Source of the DNA: Victivallales bacterium
GTDB taxonomy: Bacteria; Verrucomicrobiota; Lentisphaeria; Oligosphaerales; Oligosphaeraceae
DNA length: 29,068 nucleotides
NCBI GenBank assembly: GCA_017431185.1
Contig: JAFRLP010000417.1
Location: forward strand, 1 to 29,068
Direction: 5' to 3'
Shown here: positions 1 through 9,511 of the stretch, piece after piece
Position numbering within the stretch: the stretch's first letter is position 1
How the letters are laid out: each line of letters starts with the position of its first letter
Program-made: the position numbers and the translations under genes
Notes under the pieces: generated by a model
What the model saw: only the letters and a program-made list of their open reading frames with translations
Database searches by the model: none
What the model was told of the DNA's origin: nothing

Positions 1-1
1 A

Positions 2-508
2 TACATCGACTCCAACCCCGCCCGGTTCCCCCATCGGGAGTGCTGCGTGCTCTACCAGGCGTGGCGATGCGGGGTGCCAGCCACCTATCACATTGCTTTG
101 GGGACGGATATCATCCACCAGCATCCCTCCTGCGACTTCTCCGCGCTGGGGGCGGCCAGCGGGCGGGACTTCCATGCCTACTGTCACTCCATCTCGCAGT
201 TGGACGGCGGGTGCTTCCTCAATTTCGGCTCTGGGGTCATCGGGCCCGAGGTGTTCCTCAAGGCACTCTCCATCTCCCGTAATCTGGGGTGTCCAACCTT
301 CCACATCACCACCGCGAATTTCGACCTGATTGACTTGGGCGACTATCGTTGCAAAATCGGCTATGACGACCCGCATTACTACTACCGTCCCCGCAAGAAC
401 ATCGTGAATCGTCCTGTGAGTTGCGGAGGCAAGGGGTGGCATTTCCGCGGAGACCACCGCGAGACCATCCCCAACCTCTACCGCGAATTGTGCAGGAGGG
501 GGCCGTAG
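2..508 (+). CDS. Conserved protein of unrecognised family, C-terminal part (5' end outside window)
   Basis: The reading frame is open from the left edge and stops at TAG 506-508, so only the last ~168 residues are visible. Recognisable blocks are NPARFPHRECC, a glycine-rich GSGVIGPEVFLKAL, the run HITTANFDLIDLGDY, a tyrosine cluster HYYYRPRKN and a closing RGDHRETIPNLYREL. These look like conserved blocks of a compact soluble enzyme: there is no membrane segment and no low-complexity sequence. The HRET near the end and the GxGxxGPE turn could be ligand-binding, but I cannot assign a family. It lies 23 nt before a sugar kinase on the same strand, so it is probably co-transcribed with it and may act on the same sugar pathway. 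That link is inferred from position only. Confidence 0.75.
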   Translation, partial: YIDSNPARFPHRECCVLYQAWRCGVPATYHIALGTDIIHQHPSCDFSALGAASGRDFHAYCHSISQLDGGCFLNFGSGVIGPEVFLKALSISRNLGCPTFHITTANFDLIDLGDYRCKIGYDDPHYYYRPRKNIVNRPVSCGGKGWHFRGDHRETIPNLYRELCRRGP

Positions 509-531
509 CATCCTGCAAAGGGAGAGACAAA

Positions 532-1509
532 ATGAACTACAAGGATATTCAAGCCCGTGTGAGGCGCTGCCGTCTGGCGGTGATAGGCGACTTTTGCCTG
601 GACATCTACTGGCACGCCGACATGCGCAAAAGCGAACTGTCGCGGGAGACCCCGCATTTTCCCCTGCCCATTGTCCAGGAGCGGATGAGCGCGGGGGGGG
701 CGGGCAATGTCGTGGCGAATCTGCTGGCGCTTCAGCCAGCCTCCGTCCAATGCATCGGCGTGTTCGGCGAAGACTGGAGGGGACGCGAATACCGAGGACT
801 CCTGCAGAACCTGGGGGCGGACATCTCGCTTCTGCTGGTTGATCCGAGACGGCGCACCGACACCTACATCAAGCCGCTCAGGGAGGGCATCTCGTCCGTC
901 GTCTATGAGGACCCGAGGCTTGACTTCACCAACTACGAGCCGATGGCCGCCGACACGGAGGAACGGCTGCTCGCCGCGCTGGAGTCTCTTCAGTGCGAGG
1001 TCCTCTGCGTCTGCGACCAGATGCCGTTTGGCTGTGTCACCCCCGCCATCCGTGCCAAGTTGTGCGAGTTGGGGCGGGCGGGCATGACGGTCATCGTCGA
1101 TAGCCGCGACCATATCGGGGAGTATCGCGATGTGATGGTCAAGCCCAATGAACTGGAGGCCAGCCGTACCCTCGGCATGGACGTGCCGAGGGATGTGGAG
1201 GGGCTGCGGCTGCTTGCCGCCAGGATTTCCCGCCACACGGGGCGTCCCGCCATCGTCACCGCCGGCGAGCGTGGCTGCGTGACGGCGGACGGCGCGGAGA
1301 CCACCCATGTCCCTGCCGTTCCCGTCACGGGGGAGACGGACATCTGCGGGGCGGGCGACACCTTCCTGGCGGCGCTGGCCTGCGCCACCGCCGCGGGAAG
1401 CCCCCTGAACGAGGCTGCCGCCTTGGCCTGCTGCGCCTCCTCCATCGTCGTCAAGAAAATCCGCACCACTGGCACCGCCTCCTGGGCGGAACTGTCTGAC
1501 CTGAGATGA
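532..1509 (+). CDS. PfkB-family sugar kinase, RfaE/HldE N-domain-like
   Basis: Predicted cytoplasmic ATP-dependent sugar kinase of 325 residues. The start ATG 532 is preceded by GGGAGAGAC; an upstream in-frame start (421) would run through the preceding gene. Seen: VIGDFCLDIYWHAD at about residues 18-31, like the RfaE opening; SAGGAGNVVANLLAL at about 57-71, the PfkB signature 1 region; and DICGAGDTFLAALA near residue 270, PfkB signature 2 with the GAGD anion hole and catalytic Asp. The length fits a single kinase domain with no nucleotidyltransferase domain, so this would be an HldA-like protein rather than bifunctional HldE. The best guess is heptose-7-phosphate kinase or a related sugar kinase; PfkB substrates cannot be read from motifs alone. 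Its stop overlaps the next start (ATGA, 1506-1509), implying translational coupling. Confidence 0.88.
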   Translation: MNYKDIQARVRRCRLAVIGDFCLDIYWHADMRKSELSRETPHFPLPIVQERMSAGGAGNVVANLLALQPASVQCIGVFGEDWRGREYRGLLQNLGADISLLLVDPRRRTDTYIKPLREGISSVVYEDPRLDFTNYEPMAADTEERLLAALESLQCEVLCVCDQMPFGCVTPAIRAKLCELGRAGMTVIVDSRDHIGEYRDVMVKPNELEASRTLGMDVPRDVEGLRLLAARISRHTGRPAIVTAGERGCVTADGAETTHVPAVPVTGETDICGAGDTFLAALACATAAGSPLNEAAALACCASSIVVKKIRTTGTASWAELSDLR

Positions 1510-4418
1510 AGCATTTGACCTATCTGTTTCCGAGGATGGAGGATTTCCGCGAGGAGCGTCCTCGTCTTCGCTACGAGCACATTTATGGATGGCTGGATGG
1601 CTATGGCACGCTGTTCGATCCAGTCGTGGCACGGCATTTTCCCGCCGTGGCGGAGTGGAGCAATGGCAGTCCATCCAGAAAATCGCTTGACGGCCCCGTT
1701 GTCTGCAGCAGTGGCGCCGCTGCAACCGAATGCAAGTCGGGCGCAGACTACCCTGGACTGTTTGTTGTGCTGGACGCAGGGGAGCCGCTGATTTCCGCCA
1801 GAGAGAGTTTGACCACTCCTTTGGGGGCATTCCTTTATCCAGAGGGGCTTCCCTATGTCGAATTGCCGCAAAGCAAAGGCTTCGAGTGGCAGATGGGGGG
1901 GCGCAATGTTTTGCGGCGATGCGACAATGGTCGCGTGGAACTGGGCTTCGAGCTGTTTTCCGCCTTGCGGTACCATGCGGTTGGCGTCGGCGACCAGCGG
2001 TTGCTGACGATGGCCAGCCTGGTGGCTGCGGCGCTGGAGCTGCCGAAGTCGCCTGCGATGGATTCCGAACTTCGTCTTGATTGCCAGGCATACGGCATTG
2101 CCCGGCTTCAGCTTCAGCGCCTGGGGCATCTCTGCGGGACTCCTCTGAAGTCCGCCAAATTGAATGCTTCCGACCAATGGTATCTGGAGGCGGTGGCAGC
2201 AGTTGCGAAGGGACGTGCCCGCCTGGCCGTCAGTGCGCTGAAGAAGGCTTTTGACGGGTTAGCTGCATTGCGCTGCCGTCTCTCTCCCGCAGGGATTGAA
2301 ATGTTTGACTGTCCGCATGCCGGGGTGATTCAGGAAAACGAGGGGTACTTTGAGCTGGAGTGGCCCGAGGGGGCGCGTCGGATGCTGGAACGGCTTTGCA
2401 ATGCCTCTCGACGCGGATACCGTTTCGCGCCGGAACTGGGTGCCTCCTGCTGGAACAGGTTGCTGGTGCGATATCCTGATTTGCAAAAAGAACTCCAGGA
2501 AGGGTTGGCCCTGGGCTGGGTGGAGATTGTCAATGGCACTTGGAGTCTGCCCTATTCGCAGGTTTCGCCTCTGGCTCAGCAGTATCGCCAGTTCCAATTG
2601 GGGCAGGAGAAACTGGAGGAGTTGTTCGGCAGTCGTGCGAAGTGCTATGTTTGCCAGGAGAATGCCTTTGCACCGCAATTTCCCGAGATGCTGGGGCATT
2701 TTGGGTACAGGAGTGTCATGCACTTCACCCAGAATCACGGGCATACGCCAGGCTGTCCTGAAGCCTTTCTCTGGGCTTCGCCTGGCGGCGTAGCCTTCCC
2801 CGCGTTTGGCGTGCCAGACCCCAAGCTGGCGGCAATCGGCATCAATGCGTATTATGACTTGCCGATACGATTGGCCGCGAATCGGGATGGGAAGAGACCT
2901 CTGGAACTATGGAATCTGATGGATTTGAGCAGCGTGCCGTTGCGCAGTCAGACCTTGCGGGCTCAGGCATACGCCGATGTGTTCGGAGTTTTCGGACTGC
3001 CTGGCGAACAGGAAATGAATGCCAGCGCACGGGCGAGGCAACTTCAATTCTCACCGGCGGACTACCATTTCTCCGCCGATGCCTTCTACTGCAATTTCAC
3101 TAACGTCAACGCCATCAGCCACATGGAACGCACCTTGTCTTTGGCCACCGACCTTCATTTGGTCGAGGTGCTTGGGGTGGATACGGGAGCGGAGGATTAT
3201 CGGCGGCTGCGTGAATTGTGCTGCTCCTATGAGTCGCATGACTCGGTGCGGGTTCAGGGGCAGCGAACGGGCGACTTTTTCCAGCCCTACCGCATAACCA
3301 TGGGGCAGGGGCCTATCAATCCCATGTCAACCTTGGCCGACACACTCTCCGCCATGCATCGGGAGGCGGCGGAGTGTACGTTGCGTCTGCTGGAAAAACG
3401 ACTGCCGCAGGCAGGCGCCGCCCTCTACAACCCGAATGAAATCGCCCTGGCCTTTGCGCCTGTTCGTTATGCGGAGCGGTGCAGTCCCGACGGGCTTTTC
3501 CGCTGGGGCGGACAGAGTTACGCCTGCGGAGAATTCCAGCCTTTCGGCCTCGGCGGAGTCAAGTCCGCCACGGAGGCAAAGCCGATGCGGTCGCCCGAGT
3601 CCGCGTCCTGCGGCGAGTGGGAGTTCGCACGGGACGGGAATGCGGTGCGCATGACCAGAAATGGACAGAAGACTTCTTTTCGCGTGACGGATTTCCGTCT
3701 GGGCGAGTTCGAAATTTGCGAAGCGCAATTTCAGCAGGATGGGGCGTGGCTCACCGCCACGCTGGATTATCGGCTGAACTCCTTCAGGCTCTCCGGCCTG
3801 CATCTGACCTTGGTCACTTGCCGTGGCGGTCAATTCGTCGATTTCCGCGCGAATTATGCCACTTCGTCGGATTTTTATCGGCGTGACCGCTGGCAGGATT
3901 ACCTGGCCGTCACGTTTGAGTGCCGCCGCAGATGCGAGACGCGGGCATTCGTCCCCGTGCTGGAGTATGTGGAGCCTGGCGACAAAGTCATCAGCCTGAA
4001 CTACGTCAAGGTCGGCAAGGCCATTCTCCTGAATGACGGGGCGGCCATCTATCGCCGACGCGGGAATGACATGGACTGGCTGATGCATGTTGCGGATGAG
4101 CAGACCCAGAGCCGTGCGATGGCCCTCGCCTTTGATGACGGCAAAACCTCGCCCTACCTGCTCTCCCGTGCCTGGGCGACGGGGCTCATTCCCGCTCCGA
4201 AGACTCCCCCTGTGCTTCCTCGATTGGCGGACGGCTTGTCCCTGGAGTGCCTGACTCCGCAGGGGTGGCTTGTCTGCAATGTCTCCGGGAAGCCAATCCC
4301 CGCCCTGCCGGAATGGCGCGCCCGTCGCCTGGGACCCCCAGAGTGCAGGGAGGCCTCAATGTCGGTCATTGCACCCTGGCAGACCGCAATCATCGCTTCG
4401 ACGCAGCATGTCTCTTGA
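1506..4418 (+). CDS. Large GH38-like (alpha-mannosidase-type) glycosidase homologue, divergent
   Basis: 970 residues with no obvious signal peptide, starting in the ATGA overlap with the kinase gene. The middle (about residues 265-435) resembles the alpha-mannosidase GH38 catalytic fold: FDCPHAG followed by EWPEGARRMLERL, then WVEIVNGTWSLPYSQ, corresponding to the family's 'EIVGGGWVMPDE' block, then QLGQEKLEELFG and QENAFAPQFPEMLGHFGY, corresponding to the block that ends in a Gly-Phe/Tyr turn. The C-terminal ~350 residues look like an all-beta region, as in GH38 proteins. The canonical HxDxGW metal motif and the Asp nucleophile block are not clearly preserved, so activity is uncertain. The first ~200 residues are unplaced. 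Its coupling to a sugar kinase suggests a role in glycan turnover. GH57 or a non-catalytic relative are alternatives. Confidence 0.7.
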   Translation: MKHLTYLFPRMEDFREERPRLRYEHIYGWLDGYGTLFDPVVARHFPAVAEWSNGSPSRKSLDGPVVCSSGAAATECKSGADYPGLFVVLDAGEPLISARESLTTPLGAFLYPEGLPYVELPQSKGFEWQMGGRNVLRRCDNGRVELGFELFSALRYHAVGVGDQRLLTMASLVAAALELPKSPAMDSELRLDCQAYGIARLQLQRLGHLCGTPLKSAKLNASDQWYLEAVAAVAKGRARLAVSALKKAFDGLAALRCRLSPAGIEMFDCPHAGVIQENEGYFELEWPEGARRMLERLCNASRRGYRFAPELGASCWNRLLVRYPDLQKELQEGLALGWVEIVNGTWSLPYSQVSPLAQQYRQFQLGQEKLEELFGSRAKCYVCQENAFAPQFPEMLGHFGYRSVMHFTQNHGHTPGCPEAFLWASPGGVAFPAFGVPDPKLAAIGINAYYDLPIRLAANRDGKRPLELWNLMDLSSVPLRSQTLRAQAYADVFGVFGLPGEQEMNASARARQLQFSPADYHFSADAFYCNFTNVNAISHMERTLSLATDLHLVEVLGVDTGAEDYRRLRELCCSYESHDSVRVQGQRTGDFFQPYRITMGQGPINPMSTLADTLSAMHREAAECTLRLLEKRLPQAGAALYNPNEIALAFAPVRYAERCSPDGLFRWGGQSYACGEFQPFGLGGVKSATEAKPMRSPESASCGEWEFARDGNAVRMTRNGQKTSFRVTDFRLGEFEICEAQFQQDGAWLTATLDYRLNSFRLSGLHLTLVTCRGGQFVDFRANYATSSDFYRRDRWQDYLAVTFECRRRCETRAFVPVLEYVEPGDKVISLNYVKVGKAILLNDGAAIYRRRGNDMDWLMHVADEQTQSRAMALAFDDGKTSPYLLSRAWATGLIPAPKTPPVLPRLADGLSLECLTPQGWLVCNVSGKPIPALPEWRARRLGPPECREASMSVIAPWQTAIIASTQHVS

Positions 4419-4455
4419 CTGAAGTTCCGAACCACAATCACAAAGGAGAAAGACC

Positions 4456-5295
4456 ATGACCGAGACCCATGAAGGTTGCGCTTCACATCGCAGAAGGCAG
4501 TTCACGCTCATCGAATTGCTGGTCGTTATAGCCATCATCGCCATTCTGGCCTCCATGCTTCTGCCTGCCTTGAGCAAGGCCCGGGAGAAGGCTCGCTCCA
4601 TCAACTGCAATTCGAACATGAAGCAGATAGGACTCTATCTGTTCATGTACACGGAGGACTACGACTCCTATTCGCCATGGGTTTGCTTCGCCACGAATTT
4701 GAGCGGGGCTCCCTGCTACTGGTGGGCTGTGCCCTGCTTCTACAGCGGGCTGTGCAGTGACATCCACGAATTCCCCAGGGAGTGCTGGACAAACGAGAAA
4801 TGTCGTCGTTCCAACGCCTGGAAGTTCATCCGCTGCCCCTCTGACCGCAATGACGCCTACAGCAGTAGTGGCCTCGGTCCCTTCCACTATCCAAACTATG
4901 GCTTCAATGGACGGTTTACGGAGGGCTCCAATGCCGTGGTCACTGGCAATTTCGATGGCCGCGGCCATGATGACGGCATGGGCATCCGCAAGCTTTCCAC
5001 CGTCAAGTCCGCCAGCCAGATCATGTGGGCGATGGAGGGCGGCAGTTCCGGGGATGACAGGGACACCAGCGGGCTGGTCGGCGGACCTGGATACTACTAT
5101 CGCATGAGCGCGATGTCCCCGAGTATTGCCAAGTCATTGTATGCGGCGAAAATGCATCATGGCGGGCAGCTCTCCACGCTGTTTGTGGACAACCACGTGG
5201 ACACCAGCAAGTATTCCGAGGTCGATCGTTTGCGTTATGGCGGCGGAGCATACTCCGCCGATGTCCTCTTCTACGACAACGACCAGAAGTGGTAG
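4456..5295 (+). CDS. Prepilin-type N-terminal cleavage/methylation domain protein (pseudopilin-like)
   Basis: 279 residues behind a clear ribosome site (AAAGGAG, 4442-4448). The N-terminus is a basic leader ending in RRRQ before [20 protein letters not shown], a type IV prepilin signal with the conserved Glu at +5 of the mature protein and a hydrophobic stalk helix. It is followed by [11 protein letters not shown] and [10 protein letters not shown], the usual continuation in Planctomycetes/Lentisphaerota proteins. The C-terminal part has [16 protein letters not shown], close to the H-x9-DG motif of the DUF1559-like group. Such proteins are expected to be processed by a prepilin peptidase and anchored in the inner membrane or assembled into a pseudopilus. 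They occur in very large families in these phyla and their roles are mostly unknown. It sits between a glycosidase homologue and a big secreted protein. Confidence 0.9.
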   Translation: MTETHEGCASHRRRQFTLIELLVVIAIIAILASMLLPALSKAREKARSINCNSNMKQIGLYLFMYTEDYDSYSPWVCFATNLSGAPCYWWAVPCFYSGLCSDIHEFPRECWTNEKCRRSNAWKFIRCPSDRNDAYSSSGLGPFHYPNYGFNGRFTEGSNAVVTGNFDGRGHDDGMGIRKLSTVKSASQIMWAMEGGSSGDDRDTSGLVGGPGYYYRMSAMSPSIAKSLYAAKMHHGGQLSTLFVDNHVDTSKYSEVDRLRYGGGAYSADVLFYDNDQKW

Positions 5296-5369
5296 CCAGG
5301 TCATTTGACCTGGACAGTCCTCAAGGCCGGGTGGCTTTGCTGCATTTCACGAAAAATAAGGAGTTGCAA

Positions 5370-8300
5370 ATGAGATTTGGCGTATGTTTGGCGGTCGCGA
5401 TGGCCTGGCTGGCCGGCGCGGCGGATGTCTTGCGGTTCACGGACGGCGGCTTCGAAAATGGATTCCAATCCCCTTGGCGGGTAGTCCACAACGGGCAGGA
5501 GGGGACCCTGAAGGCGGAGACGGTGACAGCAGGGGCCTTCGAGGGGAAAAACGCGGTCAAAGTCACCTTGACGGAGAAACTCAAGACGTACTCCTGCATC
5601 GCCCAGAGCATTCAGGTCAAGGAGGAAGGCCGGCTTCCGCGGAAACTCTCCCTGGCGTTGCGCAATTCCGCCCAGGTCTGGATTGTCTTCCGTTATCAGA
5701 TGCCCAAGAACGCCGAGGGGAAAATCACCTTCCAGTATGACACCTGGACTGTTCCTCCCGCCGCTGACTGGAAGGTCACGGAACGCGCCCTGACTCCCCG
5801 CCGCGGTTGCACGGATGTCCAAATCGAAGTCCGCTTCTCCGAGCCAGGCGAGTATTTTGTGGATGCGGTGTCCACCGCCGATGCGCTTGGCGATTTGCCC
5901 CAGGCTGCCCTCGTGCTGGCTCCCGTGTGGCGTGAGGGCGACCCGAGGCGCGTAGATTCCGCCTTCGCCTCGATGCTGCTTCCTGACCGTGAACTCTGGG
6001 ACGAATTGGCGAAGGCCGGCTTCACCTTGGAATTCGCCCAGATGTCCGACCAGTTGGACAGTGCGTTTCTCAGGCAGTTCAACCTGGTCGTTCTCGGCTG
6101 CGAGGCGGAGAGCGGCCAGAATCCGCCCCCCGTGGAAAAGCAGGAGAAGATACGCGCCCTGCTGATGGATTATGTGCGACAGGGCGGCGGCCTGGTGGCC
6201 TTCCGCTCCCCAGGATGGTGCTTTGACGGCGACCTGGTGGTGCTGAACCGTTTGTTTGTCGAGACTGGCGGAAAAGTCCTCCCCGAACAGGTCATCGACC
6301 GTTCGCGTCAGTTCAAGACTTTCTCCAATGCCATCATGTACTGGACGGGCAACATCGGCGCACATGAAATCACCCGCGGTGTCCGCGGTTTCTTCTACCC
6401 TGAGATTTATACGCCAGGGTACGCCAGCTACACCGACTTCACCAGCCCCGTCCAGTGCAGTCCGGAGTGGAGTGTGCTCATCAGTGGTTCCGTGACCGCC
6501 TCGACTTTCGCACGTGGCAAGGGGCAGCCGCTGAAGCCGGAGGGCAAAGGCACCTACCAGAGCGCACCGCCCTTGCTGGCAGTGCGTGAATTTGGCAAAG
6601 GGCGACTGGCGCTCTTCCCCGTGACGACCTCCATCTTCTGGCAGGACCCCGAGCATGTCTTCTGGGGGCGTGGTGCAACCGCGCATGGCGAATATGAGGG
6701 CTATCCTGGCGACTCCCGCCGTCTGCTCCTCAATCTTTTCTCCTGGCTGGGGGCCCCTTCCAAAGGGAAATTCGGCGGTTATGTTCCAAAGAAAGACCAT
6801 CGGAAACCGCCGGAGGTACTGGACGTGGGCTTCGAGGTGTTTGACTGGGACAAGGCAAAACTCACAGGAGATGTGATGCCGCACCGCTACCGCGGGCTCA
6901 TCGGCGCGCGTTCCTCCCTGTCTGGGGGACAGGCTACGCCACGGGAACTCATTGCCGCAGCCAAACGCGCCGGCTTTGCCTTCCTGGCCTTTCTGGAGCC
7001 GCTGGAGCAGATGAGCGAGGAGAATTTCACCGACCTCAAGCGTGTCTGCGCCGAGTCCAGCGACAGCGCTTTTGTCGCCTATCCGGGACTGCGCTATCTG
7101 GATGAGTCCGGCAATTCCTGGGGCGCCTTTGACAGCAAGATGTACTGGCCGAAGCCCGAATGGCGCAGCGCCAAATACCCCGAGCGGCTCAGCAACAACA
7201 ACGGCCCCATCCGCGCCTGGGGCTGGCCCTGCACCATCATGCTTCATCCCAGCCGTCAGCCGGAACCCTACTACTTGCAGGGCAACTTCAACGCGCTGGC
7301 GGTCTTTACCTATGAGGACGGCAGACTCATTGACGATTCCCGTGAGTTGCAGGCCAAGATGGCCAAGAATTCGTTCGTCTTCTCCACGGTCGCCGTGCAT
7401 TTTGTGGAGACGGCTGGCGCTGTGGAACATGCCTCCAAAACAGGCTTCCAGACTTGGGTGTGCTGGAAGCGCAGCAACGTCGTGGAGGCGTACAACGGCA
7501 CGCATTGCCGCTGTGATGGTGATTTTGTCCATGTGCGTCCCTGTTTTGTGGCAGAGCCAGGAGCTCCAGAAATCGGCGATTTCCGCATCCTGAATTTCGG
7601 CACGACGGATTTGTCATTGCCTGGATGCGAACGCTGGCGGATGCATGTTCGGCTCTATTCCGACCGTGGCTTGAGGGAGGTGCTGATCCGCCAGGCGGAC
7701 GGGAAGGTTTTCCGCCGCTTCCTGCTCCAGGGCGAAAAGGAGTTTGACCGTCAGATAGACGGTTTCCATGCCGACAACGCCAAATTCCTGCTGACCGTGA
7801 CGGATGTCAGCGGGGCGGTCACGCAGAGCAGCCATATTGGCACCAGCGTTCAGGAGAACAGTTTCCCACGCTGCTCCGACAACCTCAACACCATGCCGCG
7901 CGGCAAATGGTACGGGCAGCCGGAGCACATGCAGAACATCCGCGGGTTCGAGGATTACCTGGCGCAGCGCGCCTGGGGGTACACTGGTCATCCCCGCTGG
8001 AGTGGTCTGGGGAATATCGGGGAGGCCCCCGCCGTGGAGTACGATTTGCTCCATTGCTCACGCTACGCGACGGTGGTGCGCGCCGTCTGCGACCGCTATT
8101 ATCCCAACACCAAGCGCCGCAATTTTGACTCCACCGACAATTCGGACCTGGCCATCCCCAATCCCTATTTCCGCTGGAATGTCCTGTACACCTTCTTCAC
8201 AGGCAGACTGGACACCCCGCTGGTCAAACTGGTCGAGGGTGAAATCGAAATCCTACAGGACTTTGACGGCAAGGAGCCAGTGCAACTCTACGGCAGCGGT

Positions 8301-9212
8301 TCCCGCCGTACCTCGTGCAACCTGGTTTACAGCCGGCAGGACGGAACGCTGGCGCACCTCACGCTTGGGGAAAACCGCGCCAATTTCCGTGCTCCCATCC
8401 CGCAGTTTGGTTTGGCTGGACTGTACGCTGACGCATTCCAGGGCTCCTTCGGTTTCATCGCCTTGACCAAGGGGCTCACGCTGGATGCCCGTGCCACTGA
8501 CCATGGAAATTTCTTCTCGCTGTATGGCCGGCTTGACCATCCGAAGCATTTCTCGGCGGGCGAGAAAATCACCTTCCGCTACCTGACGACGACCAGCCAG
8601 CTTGACCCGCCGAATGACGATTCCTTCATCACTGTCGCCGGACAGCAGGTCAGTGTCGTTGCTCCCCCCCTCGTCGTCCCTGCGGTTGGGAAGGTTTTGG
8701 AGTGGGGTTATCCGCTGAAACTGCAGGCAGCGGAGTATCGCGTCCTGGCCACCAGCGCGAAATACGAATTGCCGCTGGACTTGCCTGTCACAGTCGCCGG
8801 ACTGAATCCCAACTGGGATGCCGGGATACTCTACTGTGGCAAGGCGCACCTGCTGATTCCCGTATGGTGCAGGGATGAATACAGCAAGCGCTTCATTCGG
8901 CTGGAAGACCGCGAATACACCAATGAACTCCAGCGCATTCCAGTCGGGCAGGACGGCACGGCATTCCTCCAGGTCAGCACGGATTTGGGAGACCATGAAC
9001 TGTTCATCGGCAACTTGCTGACGGCGGACAACGGCGCCATTCACCTGCATCTGCTGGACACGCGCCCTGGCAGATACGCATTGGAGGCGCACAACCCCAC
9101 CGACCAGCCCATCACCTGCACCATCAGGCCCGCCAAGGGGCTGACTCTGCTGGGGGACTTTGCGCGTCAGGTCACTGTGCCCGCCGGCTCCTCCGTTGTG
9201 GTCAACTGGTAA
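5370..9212 (+). CDS. Large secreted multidomain protein with amidotransferase-like and degenerate PHP-like domains
   Basis: 1280 residues from ATG 5370, chosen for AAGGAG 5358-5363 and the signal peptide that follows (MRFGVCLAVAMAWLAGAAD); an upstream GTG in frame would add 27 residues lacking such features. After the signal comes a beta-rich segment opening FTDGGFENG, like a carbohydrate-binding module. Residues ~180-460 resemble the ThuA/class I amidotransferase-like fold found in planctomycete-type hydrolases: QFNLVVLGCE, then LLMDYVRQGGGLVAFRSPG, ending in EFGKGRLALFPV. Residues ~505-700 carry the helix signature of a PHP domain (TPRELIAAAKRAGFAFLAFLEP) but the metal-binding HxH and TDH are replaced. 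The last ~450 residues look like beta domains. The function is unknown; export and the domain mix suggest an envelope or extracellular glycan-related role. Confidence 0.8.
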   Translation: MRFGVCLAVAMAWLAGAADVLRFTDGGFENGFQSPWRVVHNGQEGTLKAETVTAGAFEGKNAVKVTLTEKLKTYSCIAQSIQVKEEGRLPRKLSLALRNSAQVWIVFRYQMPKNAEGKITFQYDTWTVPPAADWKVTERALTPRRGCTDVQIEVRFSEPGEYFVDAVSTADALGDLPQAALVLAPVWREGDPRRVDSAFASMLLPDRELWDELAKAGFTLEFAQMSDQLDSAFLRQFNLVVLGCEAESGQNPPPVEKQEKIRALLMDYVRQGGGLVAFRSPGWCFDGDLVVLNRLFVETGGKVLPEQVIDRSRQFKTFSNAIMYWTGNIGAHEITRGVRGFFYPEIYTPGYASYTDFTSPVQCSPEWSVLISGSVTASTFARGKGQPLKPEGKGTYQSAPPLLAVREFGKGRLALFPVTTSIFWQDPEHVFWGRGATAHGEYEGYPGDSRRLLLNLFSWLGAPSKGKFGGYVPKKDHRKPPEVLDVGFEVFDWDKAKLTGDVMPHRYRGLIGARSSLSGGQATPRELIAAAKRAGFAFLAFLEPLEQMSEENFTDLKRVCAESSDSAFVAYPGLRYLDESGNSWGAFDSKMYWPKPEWRSAKYPERLSNNNGPIRAWGWPCTIMLHPSRQPEPYYLQGNFNALAVFTYEDGRLIDDSRELQAKMAKNSFVFSTVAVHFVETAGAVEHASKTGFQTWVCWKRSNVVEAYNGTHCRCDGDFVHVRPCFVAEPGAPEIGDFRILNFGTTDLSLPGCERWRMHVRLYSDRGLREVLIRQADGKVFRRFLLQGEKEFDRQIDGFHADNAKFLLTVTDVSGAVTQSSHIGTSVQENSFPRCSDNLNTMPRGKWYGQPEHMQNIRGFEDYLAQRAWGYTGHPRWSGLGNIGEAPAVEYDLLHCSRYATVVRAVCDRYYPNTKRRNFDSTDNSDLAIPNPYFRWNVLYTFFTGRLDTPLVKLVEGEIEILQDFDGKEPVQLYGSGSRRTSCNLVYSRQDGTLAHLTLGENRANFRAPIPQFGLAGLYADAFQGSFGFIALTKGLTLDARATDHGNFFSLYGRLDHPKHFSAGEKITFRYLTTTSQLDPPNDDSFITVAGQQVSVVAPPLVVPAVGKVLEWGYPLKLQAAEYRVLATSAKYELPLDLPVTVAGLNPNWDAGILYCGKAHLLIPVWCRDEYSKRFIRLEDREYTNELQRIPVGQDGTAFLQVSTDLGDHELFIGNLLTADNGAIHLHLLDTRPGRYALEAHNPTDQPITCTIRPAKGLTLLGDFARQVTVPAGSSVVVNW

Positions 9213-9289
9213 GTGGGGCGTTGAGTGGCCAGAAGGCGTGTTGGCCACGCGGAGCGCGGCATGCCGGACCAGCGGGGAGGAGGAGACCC

Positions 9290-9511
9290 CTGCTGCTTCG
9301 CCGACGAAACTGTTCGGTCTGGCACCTGCTGCTCCGCAGTCGGAACTGCCCGATTTGGCACCTGCTGCTCCGCAGCCGGTGTGGCGCGGGACTAGCCGCG
9401 CGGAGCGCGGTCTGCCAAACCTGCGGTGCTGTTCGGTTTGGCCTCTGCTGCTCCGCCGCTGGAATTGCCCGGTTTGGCGGCTCCTGCTGCTCCGTCGCCG
9501 GTGTGGCGAGG
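9290..9511. repeat. Diverged ~36-nt repeats with CTGCTGCTCCGC core
   Basis: Five copies start with CTGCTGC(T/C)TCCG-type cores at 9290, 9326, 9362, 9445 and 9484. The first three are exactly 36 nt apart; the fourth follows an 83-nt step containing a GC-rich palindrome, and the fifth is 39 nt later. Copies 1, 2 and 4 are full length, with a G(G/A)AA(C/T)TG(C/T)(C/T)CG(A/G)T-like second half; copies 3 and 5 are shorter and both end in a shared CCGGTGTGGCG variant. So there are two alternating forms of the unit rather than one homogeneous tandem array. There are no unique spacers, which excludes CRISPR. Confidence 0.75.

Noticed and set aside
478..2091. Long open frame on the minus strand opposite the kinase and GH38-like gene
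   Set aside because: It lies antisense to two genes with clear motifs, is Arg/Pro/Ala-rich and shows no domain; it is a GC-rich shadow.
5301..7532. 743-codon minus-strand frame opposite the secreted protein
   Set aside because: No ribosome site, no recognisable domain, and the plus strand has a signal peptide and domain structure.
9290..9511. CRISPR array
   Set aside because: Units abut without unique spacers, copies are diverged, and no cas gene is present.
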